NCBI GenBank assembly: GCA_018389105.1
Contig: JACATO010000059.1
Location: 930,001-994,000, forward strand
Length of the DNA: 64,000 nucleotides
Source of the DNA: Nautilus pompilius
Taxonomy: Eukaryota; Mollusca; Cephalopoda; Nautilida; Nautilidae
Reading direction: 5' to 3'
Position numbers and translations under genes: made by a program. Position 1 is the stretch's first letter, and each line of letters begins with the position of its first letter. Below are positions 11,959-25,023 of this stretch, in pieces. Below the pieces are notes generated by a model that was given only the letters and a program-made list of their open reading frames with translations, had not been told where the DNA came from and searched no databases.

Positions 11959-12516
11959 AAGCTGAGGTAAAGATGTTGCAAAAATAGTTGTTTGCCTTGC
12001 ATCTGTAAAGTAAAAGCAGAGAAATATGGACGACTTGTCTATCTGAATGTAAGAACAGAGTAAACAAGAAAACACCAAGTTAAAAATAAAGAATATTTTT
12101 TTTATTACTGATAGATAATCTAAATAAATTATTATTATTTTAATTTTTTAATTTGTTAAACTTTACTTAACCCCAGGTTGCAGCTAAGGTGATTTTTTTG
12201 CCACCACCTTATGTGCAAAAACGTGAATTTTTTAGGTTTTTCAAATTTTTTTTCCACATAAAATCTAAGTTATATTAAGGGAGGATATAAAAACGGGAAA
12301 AAAAGAAATTGACTCACATTTTTCTGGTATTGAGAAGGTCTGGAAGTTGATGCAGAGATGCGACTGAGGGAGTGATGTTGAGGGTGAGGCAAGTGGTGGT
12401 GTGAGGTTGGGTGGCGGTCAGAGGTTTCATTGAATACTATGTATATATTTTATTTTGTTGATATTTGTGATAAACATTTATAAATACATAATGTGTATTA
12501 GTCTGGATAACAATAC

Positions 12517-12520
<4 letters not shown>

Positions 12521-12571
<51 letters not shown>
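12521..12571. repeat. (AAT)n microsatellite
   Basis: About 17 uninterrupted AAT units inside the deleted piggyBac element, and likely to vary in length between individuals. Confidence 0.95.
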
Positions 12572-12573
<2 letters not shown>

Positions 12574-12693
12574 TAATATTAATTTATACCACTTCACTTA
12601 CAAAATAATATCACAGAATTTATGAATTTAGTTATTTTGATATTACAAATTATCTAAAAAAATAGGTAAATTTAAAGGAAAGAGCTAAGTTGT

Positions 12694-13051
12694 TCACCAG
12701 ATATAAATGGTATTTATCGGTCTCACTTGTGATGTAAGTCTTGACATCCTTGTCAAAGAATGCCTGTCTGTTTCCTCCACATTACTATTGGCAGGGAAAT
12801 CATGACTAATTCCTGATGTTCTTTGGTTGAAATCATGAATATCAGACACTAAATCATCTCCCTCTGACCAAATAAAGGCAGACAGCACGGCTTGACAGAG
12901 ACGCTGAGATGCAGAAGGTGGCAGGGTGCTCATTCGTGTCTTCTCCTGCTATATAGAAATCATTATTACTAAATTCTTCTAAAATGTCGCTAGCAGACTC
13001 ACCAGAAGATAGCATCATTTCACCATCACTTTCATCACTCATGTATAGCAT
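12694..13051 (-). pseudogene. piggyBac transposase N-terminal remnant
   Basis: The - strand from 13051 reads MLYMSDESDGEMMLSSGESA and then an acidic stretch, the usual acidic N-terminus of piggyBac transposases. In another frame (12694-12933) it continues FIWSEGDDLVSDIHDFNQ then TSGIS, resembling the conserved segment that starts the transposase core ('...P.IH.F....SGIS'). One or more frameshifts separate the two parts. The DDD catalytic core and the C-terminal cysteine-rich domain are missing. The remnant cannot encode an active enzyme. Confidence 0.75.
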
Positions 13052-13291
13052 TCTACATGCTTAGGCTTTGAAGGAGCAGAAACACCACAAGATATAGAGG
13101 GATGTAAGCTATCCACGATGACAAAAGCGTGTTTGGTGAGATGAGGGAGCACATAGGTTGATGTGAGAGTGACCAGAACATACTAGATGAGAGAAGCAAA
13201 CCTAAAAATAGCCATCCATATGGTGTGTCATTTGAAATTTCATCAGAAAATGGTACCCAGGTATATGTACACGATCTGCAGTCTAGGGGTT

Positions 13292-15299
13292 AAGATAGGA
13301 AAAAGTTAAAATATTATTAATGAGAATTTGACAGGTATATGCTCTCTTTAAAAAACTTCTGAAATTTGTGTTTCATCTGCTTATAATTTTAATACATTTG
13401 TGAAATTGTGTAACTATTTTATTTCATTTTATTTGTGCATTGATTCTGAAGTTAGATAAGATGAGCAGGTTTCAATGGATATAAATATGTCTTAATTTGG
13501 TAATTGTCTGACAGTATCACATGTATTAAATAAATACCCATTAAGGTTGACTTTTGGTTCTGAATATCAGTCATTAAAGATACCTGTGCATTCCTATTAT
13601 ATTTAATCAATTATAAACTAAGAAAACAAACAAACAAGCAGCAATCTGAAAATTGTTCTGCTCATCAGTTATGCGTAGTTTGTTGTTGTTTTTCCGGTAG
13701 TTTTGATTGTTTTTTTTTTATCTTGTATATAGAGAGACCACTTCTGATTCCCTTTTTAAGTTAGAAAGGAAAACTGATGATAATGAATCCAGTCATTTGC
13801 GACTATTGAAAGGGATACGATAGCAGGCAGCAGTCACATTTTCTGATATGTACTATGCAGTTTGTTACTTATATTTTCTTCATTTGAGTTTCTGTTTCGC
13901 CAAATCATAATGTAATTGCAGCTCTAATGGAGCCCTGTTGATCCTAATATTCAGAGTTATGTATCCTTATTATTTTATTTTTATGCAGTTACTTGTATGA
14001 ATTCAATTTTGTGCAGGCAACGGAGAGCAGTTGAATTTTTTTAACTAGTTAAATTTATTCAGCAAACATCATATTCTGGTCAGTTTAATTAGAATGCTAC
14101 TAAATTTTCTTTTAAAATAACATCTATGTATGACAGACACTGTAAATTTACTCAGCTTAGCATGTTGATAATTTTCAGTCAAGATGAAATATTGTGAAAT
14201 ATACTGGCAGAACAATTTGTTATTATTACTACTAGAAAATCCATACTTTGAAAATAAGATATTAAAACCTTGATCACGTAATCTTTACATTGAAATACGC
14301 GTGCCAGCTTTAGAACAGACGCTGTATTTGAGTGCACATTTTCAAAACCACATTTTATGATTGTCTGTCCCTGCTGGTAAAACACTTTGGGGGATCATAT
14401 TAAAAAGGAAAATAGACTGATACTAAAATATGCTTAAAACACATTGTTCTGCTCAAAACACTCACAGTTTATTTAGTCCTAACTTAATACCAGTGGACTA
14501 ACCCCTGCATAGTCACTGTTTGTTCACAGACAGCTAAGATTATATCAGACTTTGCAAGCCATTCTCACTTTTGGACCATGATGTTGTTTCAGGAACTAAT
14601 CTGAATTAAAGCCACACATAATCTGTGTACAGTCTAATGTGGTTTGTTAGGATTTGTGGACTGGGGCTTTGAAAATCAAATCAAAGAAAATGCTGTCAAT
14701 ATAATTTAAAGAGAAAAATGACAAAAATCCCCCCAGAAACTACTTTTGTCATAAGAGACAATTGAAAGTAAAATAAAACAGACAGGAAAATGTGCACAAA
14801 CGAAATATTCTATTATTGATTATTTCTCACATTTTACCGATAAAATTAATCAATCATAAAAGAATTAAATGGGCAAAGCAGAAGTGGACAAATGTTATCT
14901 GTTTTGTTTTCCATGACTAAAGAAAATGGCTGGATTTGAATACCTGAATGGCTGGTTGCTGATCGGATGGCTCTAAATATTGGGCCATCAAAGCTTTCAC
15001 CACAATGACTAAGCATTTTTGTGATGTTTAAGTTTCATTTCTAATTAAGAGTAGCCATATTTTGCTGATCTTTAGGTTTACTAAGCAAAGGAGTTGGCCA
15101 TATGTAAGGTGAAGATAAAAATGATATTTAATGACTGGCCCATCCTTTGTGTTGATTGCAGTAGCAATCATTCCCTGCTACTTGTCCAAGTTGAGTCTCT
15201 TCTCTGCTTAATACCCCTAGTGGGGGAGACTAGAACATTATGGCTACCCTTAACTCGGAGGTAAACATACATATCACAACTAAATAACTAAAAATGCTC
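13292..15299. other. No gene or named repeat seen
   Basis: AT-rich sequence with scattered T runs. Open frames are short and lack splice-site context. Confidence 0.5.
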
Positions 15300-15377
15300 A
15301 GCTGGTGGTCCAGTGGATGGAGCATTCTATTAGTAACCGGCTGTTCATGTTCACAGGTTCAAATTTAGCTTGTGCCA
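15300..15377 (+). mobile_element. tRNA-derived SINE head or tRNA pseudogene
   Basis: A polymerase III A-box-like TGGTCCAGTGG (15306-15316) is followed about 40 nt later by a B-box-like GGTTCAAAT (15356-15364), the spacing found in tRNA genes. The arms do not fold into a good cloverleaf, so this is a SINE head or pseudogene rather than a working tRNA. The tail and target duplication were not identified. tRNA-derived SINEs are known from squid and octopus. Confidence 0.5.
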
Positions 15378-17600
15378 AACAATGAAGATTTCTAACTAGC
15401 AGCAGGATTACCATTGACAACAAACTCAAGATTAATGAAGGATGTTGATAGCAAAAGTTCACCGAAACATTAATAATTTAATAAAATAGAGTTGGTTATA
15501 AAACACTAAAAGGGTACAACATGACAAAAACCTTTGGATAAGTACAAAATTTTCTCTTTGAGAAGGTAAACTAAAAATATGCAGAAATGGACCACTAATA
15601 TCTTCAATTCATATGTAAAAGATGCAGGTGAAAAGATGGGAACAAACAATATTCAAAATTCCTTCTAAGATAACACTTGGTCTCATTCCACAATTATCTG
15701 ATGAAGAATGCAGACTGTCTTCTTGTTACACACCAAAGCTATATTTTAACAATGTTGAAAAGGTTGTTGAATATTGCTTTCGGGGGCAACTATTGAAAAA
15801 AGGTCTACAAGGTTTCATTTTTCCCTAATAGACCAACTCTAGTGAAAAACTTAGCACATTGATCACTAACCTTCAGATTATTATCCACTTTGGCTCAGTA
15901 TGGAGGACATTTCTTGTGGCTGCGGTATCATGTTATCTGTAGAAATAGTGAAATCTTATCTAACTATTAAAAGAAAACAGAACAAAGTTAGAATAAAGGA
16001 ACAGCGTAGTTACTCTTCTCTCCCCTCCTCTCAAGATGGATAAAGCATGACCAAGATGGATAAAGCATGACAGCTAGACTAAGTGGATATGCCCTTAAAT
16101 ACAGCTCTTGCTTAGTAGTGCACAAATACAGTATTCAGGGGTACCAATTACAAAATATGATGCATGCTGTTCATGAAACATGCATACAAAAAATTTAGTT
16201 CTAAAATAATTTAATATTAACAAGAAAACACTGAACATTTATGTGGAGTTTTGAACCGTTGATCTCAGTGTCCCTTACCCATAGACAGACAGACCTTCCA
16301 CTACTACAAATATACTGTAGAATATAAAACTTATAAAAACTAAGAAGCAATATGCACACTAAGTAGTACACAATCACTGTTCATTGAAACTGATATTCAC
16401 CAGCCATAATGGAAATGTAAAGATGCAATAAAAATAAAGAAATAACTTTGAAATTCTTTGCAACTTTATGATTTGCTAGTAATATTTAATATTAAGTTAC
16501 AGATATGTTAGGTTGTATTTTAGTATTCATCTATACTATATCATTATTTGAATTGCTATTATGTTTCTTGGATACAGTATTTTATAGCTAATTTACAAAT
16601 AATTTCAATAGGATTTTATAATAAAATATAATATTTGTGAGTAGCTTATTCACTTTTAAAATTTTTATTTAGTAATATTAATTTTTTTACAAATGATGGA
16701 AATGGAAACAGCAAAAAAGTGTGTCCGATGGTAGTACATTATATAAGGCTTGTGGCTGTTAAGACTGTTTTGGTGGCTGGGAAAGAGAGATCTTATTATG
16801 TTGAATTCTAACAGTGACCAAAGAGCAACCATGAATTTGGTTGTGGGACTGTTTTGTTGGTTTATGATTGATGACCCATTGATATGAAAACCTGTAAGTT
16901 ATGCTCCTCAGAATGTCATTAGCCCAAGGCTGTTTGAAGGTTTTTCCAGTTCAGTAGGTAAGCATAGTGTCTGCTATCACATTTGAAAGTATGATTTTTT
17001 CCTACACATTTGGATGCATGAAAGTGAATGAATCTTCAGTGGCATATATAGCAGTACACAAACCAGAGAATCATGAAATAACAGTACTTTTGTGCCAAGA
17101 ATGGCTGCTGGAAGATTAAAGTGTCACTTTTTTTTTTGTTTTTGTTTTTTAATGTAACAACATCTATTTTAGTAGCAGGGATTATGTGCATATTCTCTCA
17201 AGATTCTCATGAGAGCCAGTTGCTGAGAATTTTCTCTGGTTACTAGCTGTAAATTGCATCATTTCAAAAACCATTAATTGCACCAGCTTCTCGCTTTCAT
17301 AACAATCTAAGAAATCTGTGTACAAGTGATGAATGATCAAATAGTAATCAGGTTGTTTGTTGTCTTGAAGATGTGAAAATTCTTGAACAGGTTCAAAGCA
17401 GTATATAATATCCATGGTTTAATATTTTTGATAGCATCATGTTCTTAGTGATATATTACACATTGTGAAATCTAATGCATATTTTCAAGTGTTTGTACAT
17501 TTGTTGGTTTGTTTTGTTACAGCTGAATTGTAGCACCTAGAGGCTACAATTTTAGGTGTAGGTACTTCAACATCTGGGCAAGGTTTCAAGCTACCATATG
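15378..17600. other. No gene seen; AT-rich
   Basis: There are no supported genes. Open frames at 15622-15828 (+) and 17182-17415 (-) have no splice context or recognisable motifs. A duplicated 16-nt segment (CAAGATGGATAAAGCATGA) occurs in tandem at about 16034-16070. Confidence 0.45.
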
Positions 17601-17858
17601 TTGGCCTTGAAGGCTGTTTGTTTTCAGGCCACCAAAGGCCACTTTTAAAAAACCTTACAGATGACATTTAGTTCACTGCTCTCATTCAAAATAGGTGACC
17701 TAGCAGCCTCAAATTATAATGAAGATATCTCAAAATCAAAGGAAAGATCCAAGGGTAGCAGAACCTGGCCTCAAAGGCCAACTTTCAAGTCATAGTTACT
17801 ACAGCTTCATGGAAGTGACTACAGATCTCAATCTTTCAACAGTTGGCCTTAAAGGCCA
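17601..17858. repeat. Cluster of GGCC-spaced short palindromes
   Basis: Four related 15-mers occur in 260 bp: TGGCCTTGAAGGCTG (17602), GGCCACCAAAGGCCA (17627), TGGCCTCAAAGGCCA (17766) and TGGCCTTAAAGGCCA (17844). Each is an imperfect palindrome with GGCC arms about 5 nt apart, and several are followed by ACTTT-like sequence. They are GC-rich islands in AT-rich DNA. Their nature is unknown: an old foldback repeat or a clustered protein-binding motif are both possible. Confidence 0.5.
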
Positions 17859-19517
17859 TTTGAAAGCCTCCAATGGCAGGTTTTGATATCACACATGGTA
17901 TAACTTTGGAAACTAAGAATAAAAATTTGTTTAGTAGTTTGCTACAGGTTTGTCATCTTCTGATAAGCTAGCACCATATTGGTCAGGTACTTATTCAGAT
18001 TCCTAAACAAGTCGTCATGCAATTTTATAAAGCCAATGTTTTCTCATGAATCTTTTTTTCAAGATAAAAACAAACTGGGCTGTTATGGAATAAAGTTAAA
18101 TTAAATGTACAAATTATAGACTGTTAAGAAATGTATCATTAGCATCAATTCAATGTTCATTCAATGATTCTGTGTTTAAACAAATAAAATTACTGTTTTT
18201 CAAATTGATATAAAACCTTTTTTATAAAAGCCATTTTTTCCCATGAGGCACCAGGATACTCCAGCTAGTAAAACAATTTGGATTGGGTTTTCTACATATA
18301 ATTTCTTTATATTACTTTTAATATATCATTGAAATTGCATGACTTGCATAATTTGATTTTGGATAATTGGTTAGATTTTGTTTGATCTGATCTATATAAA
18401 TAGTAAGTGAAGTTCATGTGGAAATTCCTGTATTCTTCATCTGGGGAAAATTGTTTTATAGAAAGTTTTACATTTAAAAACAATTAATTTTGATTGAAGC
18501 TATAGGAGCTGGTCCCTTGCAGTCTCCTCCTCCTTCCTCGAGAGCAGTATACTAGTCATGAATGTCTTATCCTTTTATTAGACATTCATTTCTGAAAAAA
18601 CCTGACTTCAGTCTTTCACATCGTAATGCTAATTTGTTGAATAAAATTTTAAAAAATTTTCTTTTAAAAATTTGTGTAATCAAAACCATATTTTCTAATT
18701 ACTAAATAGCATTTATAAAGAATTTTATGTGGTGAAATTTTACAGTGCTTTTCTACATGATTAGTGATTGCTATGATATTGGTAATCTGCTTAGTGAGCA
18801 TAACCTGTCTGTCCCCTGTGGTCTGAGGTGACTGGTAAATCAACACAATATTCCTAAATGGTGGAGAACTCCAGAACAATATAGCCTATGTTGAGAGATT
18901 CTGCTCGATATTTTGCACATAGAAACCAGACATTGTTGCTGTGAAGAAGCTACTTTCAAGTTTTCATAATGTGCCATTATTTGACATATAAAAATGTATG
19001 ATGTAAACAATTCCTTTAGCTGTCCTATCTTTATAGTTCATTAGCACTGTATGGATATTAAAAAGAATAATGTCTTCTAATGCTCCGAAGTGAATGACTT
19101 ATGATTGAATGTAGGTGAGATGCCTGTGATGTGCTAAGCTTTCTAATTAATAAGAGTTGCCAGACAAACAGCCATTATCTATCTCAGTGTAGCAGAGCTC
19201 TCCACATGAATGGTGCGCCATGTCTGATTAGAACAGGGTTGTTTTGGTCACAATAAAAGGTTTACAGTTTGCTTCATTGCATTTATTTCTTCATTTCTTG
19301 GTTAAAATAGAAACTGGTATCATTTAGAGATGATTAAATACCTAATACTGGGATTTTAAATTGCGCATTAGATATGGGTCTGTGAGTGACATAAATGAAG
19401 CATGAAATACCGTCAGATTAGTTTTGGCTATGGTATAATGGCGTAAATTCTATTGAACTTACATTTTATCTAGAGACGGAATCTACATTAAAGTGCATTC
19501 TTTTTGTTTGTTTTCAG

Positions 19518-19609
19518 ATGTGTACTACAGAGAGTACTGTGTTATGTATGAGATAAGAGAATTTATAAAATCCCCTCCGTTCAAGATAAAATTGACTATC
19601 CGACTATTT
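19518..19609 (+). CDS. Weak candidate exon
   Basis: A strong acceptor (TCTTTTTGTTTGTTTTCAG) is followed by two bases and 30 open codons (VYYREYCVMYEIREF, then IKSPPFKIKLTIRLF) before GTAAAG at 19610. Composition looks protein-like, but the frame is short, the donor is ordinary, and its phase cannot be tied to a neighbour. Confidence 0.2.
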
Positions 19610-20956
19610 GTAAAGCTTTCTTGAAATGCAAAAATGCAGTTGTATTGTTTTCATTATTTCCTGTCAGAGTGAGAAGAAGTTTACATAACCTCTGGTATTC
19701 AGAAACTCAAAATTAATTTACTTTATCAGCAAATTTGAATTGCTTTTGACAGAAATGTTCATTTGTCTGTTTAGTGAATATAGAAAAAAATAAAACATCT
19801 TTAAAATGCAGAGAAAATATGTTTTGGTTTATGTTTCTCTGAAACATTCAGGTATACACTCGTTCTCTTTTTACCTGAATTCTGAGCCTTCTGTACACTG
19901 GGTATAATAGTGTATGCACTTAGAATCCAGGTAGAAGGATAACCACTCATGTATCCGAGTGAATTTTTTTGTTTCTAATTTTTGTAAGTACAAAGGTTTG
20001 TACAGCAGCACTTGGTACTGGTAAAGTGTGTATAATGTACACTAGCAGAACTACTTCTGTAGGCCGTATGTTTGAGTCAGGTGATAAGTTATGTGGTGTG
20101 CATGGATTGGTCAACAGGTGTTGATATGGTAAAATAACAGAAAGTGGTTGTAGCTTGATTTGAAGGCTTACAACAAATTAGGTTAGAGAATTAATCTAAT
20201 TTAATTTCTTGTTTGTTTAGACAATAAACCAATGAAGAAGTATTCACCTATTTTAGCAAGTCTGTATATACATAATTAAGGAGTTTCTGTCTCATATCAA
20301 CGTTAAATAAAGAGTAATCCATCTTGTAAAAATATGTACAATTCTCATGATCAAGAACAATTCCTACCTCTCCTTCTTTGGTGTGTAGTATTTTCATTTA
20401 AATTAAATGAAGCTAACAAAAGATAAAATATAATTAATTAATTACTATTTTAATTTAATACTTAAAGAATTAAAATGTTTAAAATATCAAGTTATACTAA
20501 CAGGTTAATGATTCATTGTTGCTTCTTGTTAAATCAATTATCCAAACAAACCTACAACTATGAAGTGAATAAGTTACTTTTCAGTCTTCTTGCAAATCTT
20601 TATTCAGAATCTCAAAATAAAGCCAACCAGGGTAAATTCAACAACTAAATAACCAACAAGGCAGCAAAGAACTATCATTTCAGGCCAAGCAATTTCTGCC
20701 TTGCTAGTTTAAAATCAACCAAAAGAAATTCACATTCTGCAAGGTTGTGGTGAGTCTTGGACTCTGTAAAACAAGTTTATCACCAGAGCAGACTTCATGG
20801 AGAGAGAAAATACTGTTGTTTTTATTCTTATTCATTAATTTTATTAAATTATGAAAAATAATTATAGTAAAATGTTAAGCACAACAAAATTAAAGTGTCA
20901 GTCTAAAAATTTGCTTCACTAACAGTAGAAATTTTTCTTGTGCTAGCAATTACTTC

Positions 20957-21187
20957 TTTGCTAGTTAAATTTTAGCCACAGTACATGCTGGTGAAATAGA
21001 AGTTACTGCCAGGCAAAGGGATGTATGTAATCCAATGGAGCAGCATAAACTGGATAACAGAGTTTTGATCATCGAATAAAAGATAGTGGCCCACACTTAG
21101 CAAATTACACAATTCTCAGTTGAATTTCTTTTCTGGCAAATTTTTATCCACAATACATGTGCTAATGAAATAAAAGTTATGTCGGGC
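20957..21187. repeat. Diverged duplicated 60-bp unit
   Basis: The segments 20957-21014 and 21131-21187 align along their length: both run from a CTAG/TGGC start through GCCACAGTACATG or TCCACAATACATG, then AATGAAATA-like sequence and AAGTTA to a final GG(C). They are about 175 bp apart in direct orientation. A third, weaker match may start near 20697. This suggests an old tandem or segmental duplication of an unknown repeat. Confidence 0.5.
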
Positions 21188-21713
21188 TTTATTATATTTG
21201 ATAGACTCTGATATTGTGGGATAGTTGCACAAATGGTTTTTCTGTCACTGTTTAGTGAAAAGAACTTGCTGGTTGTGAAACCTTTTTCTTAAAAAAATAT
21301 GTCAAATAGCTAAAAATATTGAACTTTATTGTGCTCTTTCTTCATAATTTAAAAAATTTGATTTAGATTAGGAATAATGTATCTGTATTATTTTTTCAAT
21401 TATTTAAGAATGATAAAATGTGAGTATCAGACAGCTTCATTGTGTACACACCAAGAACATTGGTCTTTCTTTACTGGAGAAGATTTACATGCCTTGTATT
21501 ATAGTTATGGTTTTCTGGCATAATTTAGTATAAATTCTCATTTAGGAAATTAAATAATGCCTTAATTAGCTAAGAATCAAATGCATTTTTTGATACAAAA
21601 TATTCCTTTCATTAGAACACCAGTACTTTTATGTTTGTACATTCTTAATTCACTTACACTACATCTAGATATCTCTCTCTCTGTGCTGTTTATTTGATAT
21701 TTTATAAAATTCC

Positions 21714-21734
21714 TTTTTTTTTTAAAAAAAAAAA
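21714..21734. repeat. T10/A11 homopolymer palindrome
   Basis: About ten T followed directly by about eleven A. Confidence 0.9.
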
Positions 21735-24710
21735 CTGGCTGCTGTGCAGTTACATGATGAAAAAAATGTTCATATGTGGCATATTCTTGGCAATTATTAT
21801 ATCTTTTTTAAATGTCATTTCATTTTTTTCATCCCTCATGTTGTCAGGAAAAGTTTCCAAGTTACACTAGAAAGCAGTTACCCTGCATAATGTCGTTAGG
21901 CTAGATAATTGTGTTTTTGATCATGTATATGCATTGGAGTGTATTAGAGTGTATATGATGCTAGGGGAGAAGAGCCAGCTTTGCAGCTGGAATATCATGT
22001 AAAAATCAATAGGTGATCATGCCCTGGTGGTACCCAAACACAAATTTACGGCGGTTGACATGTTTTATGTAACCAGGTTCTGTGAACTGGTGCACATAAA
22101 GTAGCTCCAAATTCTCCAGCAGCCATACATCTAAATTTGTTTTGTGTATAACAAGCATCGGCTGCCTTTTGTTTTAATCTCTCAAAAGTGACCGCTTAGT
22201 GTCCATTACTTTATGAACTGTTTTATATATGAAGGAACCATGAATAATTCAAGAATGTCTGTTAGTGGTAGTGTTTTTAGTGGAGAATTCTTGAGCTTCA
22301 TATACTAACCAAGAACTGTACATGGATATTGAATAGAATAAAAGCTCTACAGTTATGGACTAATATTTTGTCTATACAGAAGCAAGTTTTAATAGTGATC
22401 ATCTACTTTATCTCTAATCTGTTTACCTGGAAATGTCATAAGATTTTTGAATAGACAATTGTCATTAGCTTTCTGAAGCTTAGAAATGTGTTGTATTTGA
22501 TTTTATGTATACTGATATGATATTTAGTTATTTAAATAATGTGTTTATAGAAACAAGAAAAAGGCTTTGTATGGCTAATTTATCTTTAAAACATTTTTTA
22601 AAATTTGATCTTTAATATAAATTTTACTTATAGAATAAAGTCATGCTTTGACAACATAAATAACTAGGTAGACATCTCCTTGTAGGTAAGACACTAACTG
22701 TCAAAAACTACACTGTACTTTTCCACAAAATAATTAATCTTTTTCAAGAAATGTATCTAATGCTTTCTTTTTTTCCTTTCAATTAATTTTCTGAAAATGT
22801 TCAATTTGAATCACTCACTCGTTTTTGTCATGGCCGGTGTTTTGAAAAGAACATAAATAGTTATAAAATGGTTGGTCTTATCCTGTTGATCAGTGATGCT
22901 TATATGAGAAATCTCTAAAACAAAGCAAATTGCCAGTTTTGCAGATAAATAAATATGTTATTTGGATACAAGAATCTTTTATGGAAATTTGCAATTTAAG
23001 AATAAAAAATATGAAAGTAAATCTGACAGAACAGAAGCTAGATATTTATCCCTGAAAGTCATGGATAAAAAAGATTATTTGTATAGACAAAGATAGTATA
23101 TGGATAAGTGTATGAATAATTATACAGGAGAGGGGAGGAATTCAAATTTGTTTGAATTTTAGGGGTGAAACACATATTGAGTGGTAAGTTGTGTGATGAA
23201 GGTTTTGCATTATTTTCTTAGTTGTATGCGGAAATACGAAAACCATACGAGTACAAACCAAACAATCAACAGCTTGATAACTGAATTAGTTACTTTAAGA
23301 CAAGTGGCGAAGTGGCAGCTAATGTATTAAAAAAAAAAAAACTTAAGTTGTCTGTTAAGGATTTAAAAAATTCAGATCTTACAGTAAGTAATTATTAAAA
23401 GAAAAGGAAGAACAATATCATACATTCTGCCGATGTTTAACTCGATTGCTATCTGTTAAAAAAAATATTTCAACTTGATAATCTCATATATACCCCAACT
23501 GTAAACTTAAGTTTTATAATAGTAAAAAAATCGCCTGTGCTGTCTCCAAATATACATAATTCTTTAGTTTGATACCTTAGTTTTTCTGTGGATCTCTAAA
23601 ACTGTTGAGTTTTTGGTGAATCATATTTAAGGAAGGTTGGAGAGTAAAAAAATGTATGCAATGACCTTGTTAAACCAGACATGGGGCATTGTAAAAAGTT
23701 AAGCAGGCAGACAAACCTAAGTAAATTTCTCTTAGATCATGCTGAAATAATAAAGTGATGTATTTAAATTTTTAACATTTGTTTTTTTTTTCATTATTAA
23801 AATAAAATACTTGTTCAAAAATTTTAATTAAAAATGTCCAATGGCAAAATTTGTCCAGTTTTCCTATTGGATTTGGTCCATTAATAATAGCCAAAAACAT
23901 TTTTTTCCTAAACTGTCTTTTGTTATAAAACATGAAAAACAAATGAGTTGTTTTCAAAGTGTTTAGATACTGTGCTTAATTAATTTTTTAATGTTTGATT
24001 TGCTGGTCTCTGAGGATTTAGCAAGCCAAAAGTTGATTAAAGGTAGCTGGTTGTTTGCTTTATGTGTATATTACTATAGAAGGCATAAAGAACTTGTGAT
24101 ATGAAGAATGGGATGGAATATGTTTTGAAAAATGAATAAAAAATGGAATTTGCTGAGACCATGAAAGACATTAAAAATATTATTGGTAATCATCTTGCTG
24201 GGGAGAAAACTAGTGATCATTGATCATTGGTGAAAATGTCAGTTCTCTTCATCTGTCAAATGATGAAGCAAACATTTTGCTGCAGCAGATCAAAGATTAT
24301 GGTGATGTAGACTTCGCCATGCCTTGTATCTCATTAAGATGTATAGTATTTTCCAGAGTTTGTTACATCTCTCTTTGCCAGGTCATTTTTTGATATCAGT
24401 TTTTGACATTTTTACGTTTGTTTTTTATTTAGATGAAAACTTTCAATGAAGCAGCAATTCAGTTGTAATAATTCCAGACTTAAACCTGAATACAAATATT
24501 ACTTTAAAAATGCAACAACGAATATAAAGATGTGGTTCTCCTATTGTTATTCTGGTTCAAGTCGGTTTCTATAATGAATTTTAGCAATACTCTGATACAG
24601 TAGATGTACAAGCAGATTGTGTAATACAGGAATTATTATTGATGGTGCTTGGTTTCTGTATAATTTGGTATTTCATTTAATCCCCAAATAATTTTGAAGC
24701 AGATGCTAAC
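21735..24710. other. No gene seen; AT-rich, putative intron or intergenic
   Basis: There is nothing assignable. A short GC-richer stretch near 24270-24330 looks like a fragment of an unknown repeat. Confidence 0.45.
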
Positions 24711-24757
24711 GAGAGAGAGAGAGAGGGAGGGAGGGAGGGAGGAAGAGAGAGAGAGAG
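24711..24757. repeat. (GA)n / (GGGA)n microsatellite
   Basis: Purine-only run of GA and GGGA units. Confidence 0.9.
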
Positions 24758-24996
24758 CATTGATTTAATGGCTGGCTAGAAGGGACCTGCTATTGTTTAT
24801 AAAAAGCTGAAGGCCTGGCAGGAGATGGTGGACTGTGACCTAACGCTAAACTGTCTGCTATATATCTACATTTGAACTATTTAAAACAACTGCATTGCTT
24901 CTCCTACCCCTACCAGAATTTTTTTTTTCATTATAAGCAGAATTTCTTAGCAGCATTTTGTGATCATTGTTTTGTTTGTTTGTATGTGTGTGGGGA

Positions 24997-25023
24997 GAGA
25001 GGAGAGAGAGAGAGAGAGAGAGA
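24997..25023. repeat. (GA)n microsatellite
   Basis: GA dinucleotide run following a short GT run. Confidence 0.9.

Larger units (their letters stand above)
12171..13287 (-). mobile_element. piggyBac element, internally deleted
   Basis: TTAA at 12167-12170 and TTAA at 13288-13291 flank 1117 bp. The left end is CCCCAGGTTGCAG and the right end on the complement is CCCCTAGACTGCAG, so the inverted termini match well. TTAA duplication is the hallmark of piggyBac. Autonomous elements are about 2.3-2.8 kb, so this copy has lost most of its transposase. It also contains an (AAT)n microsatellite. Confidence 0.82.
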
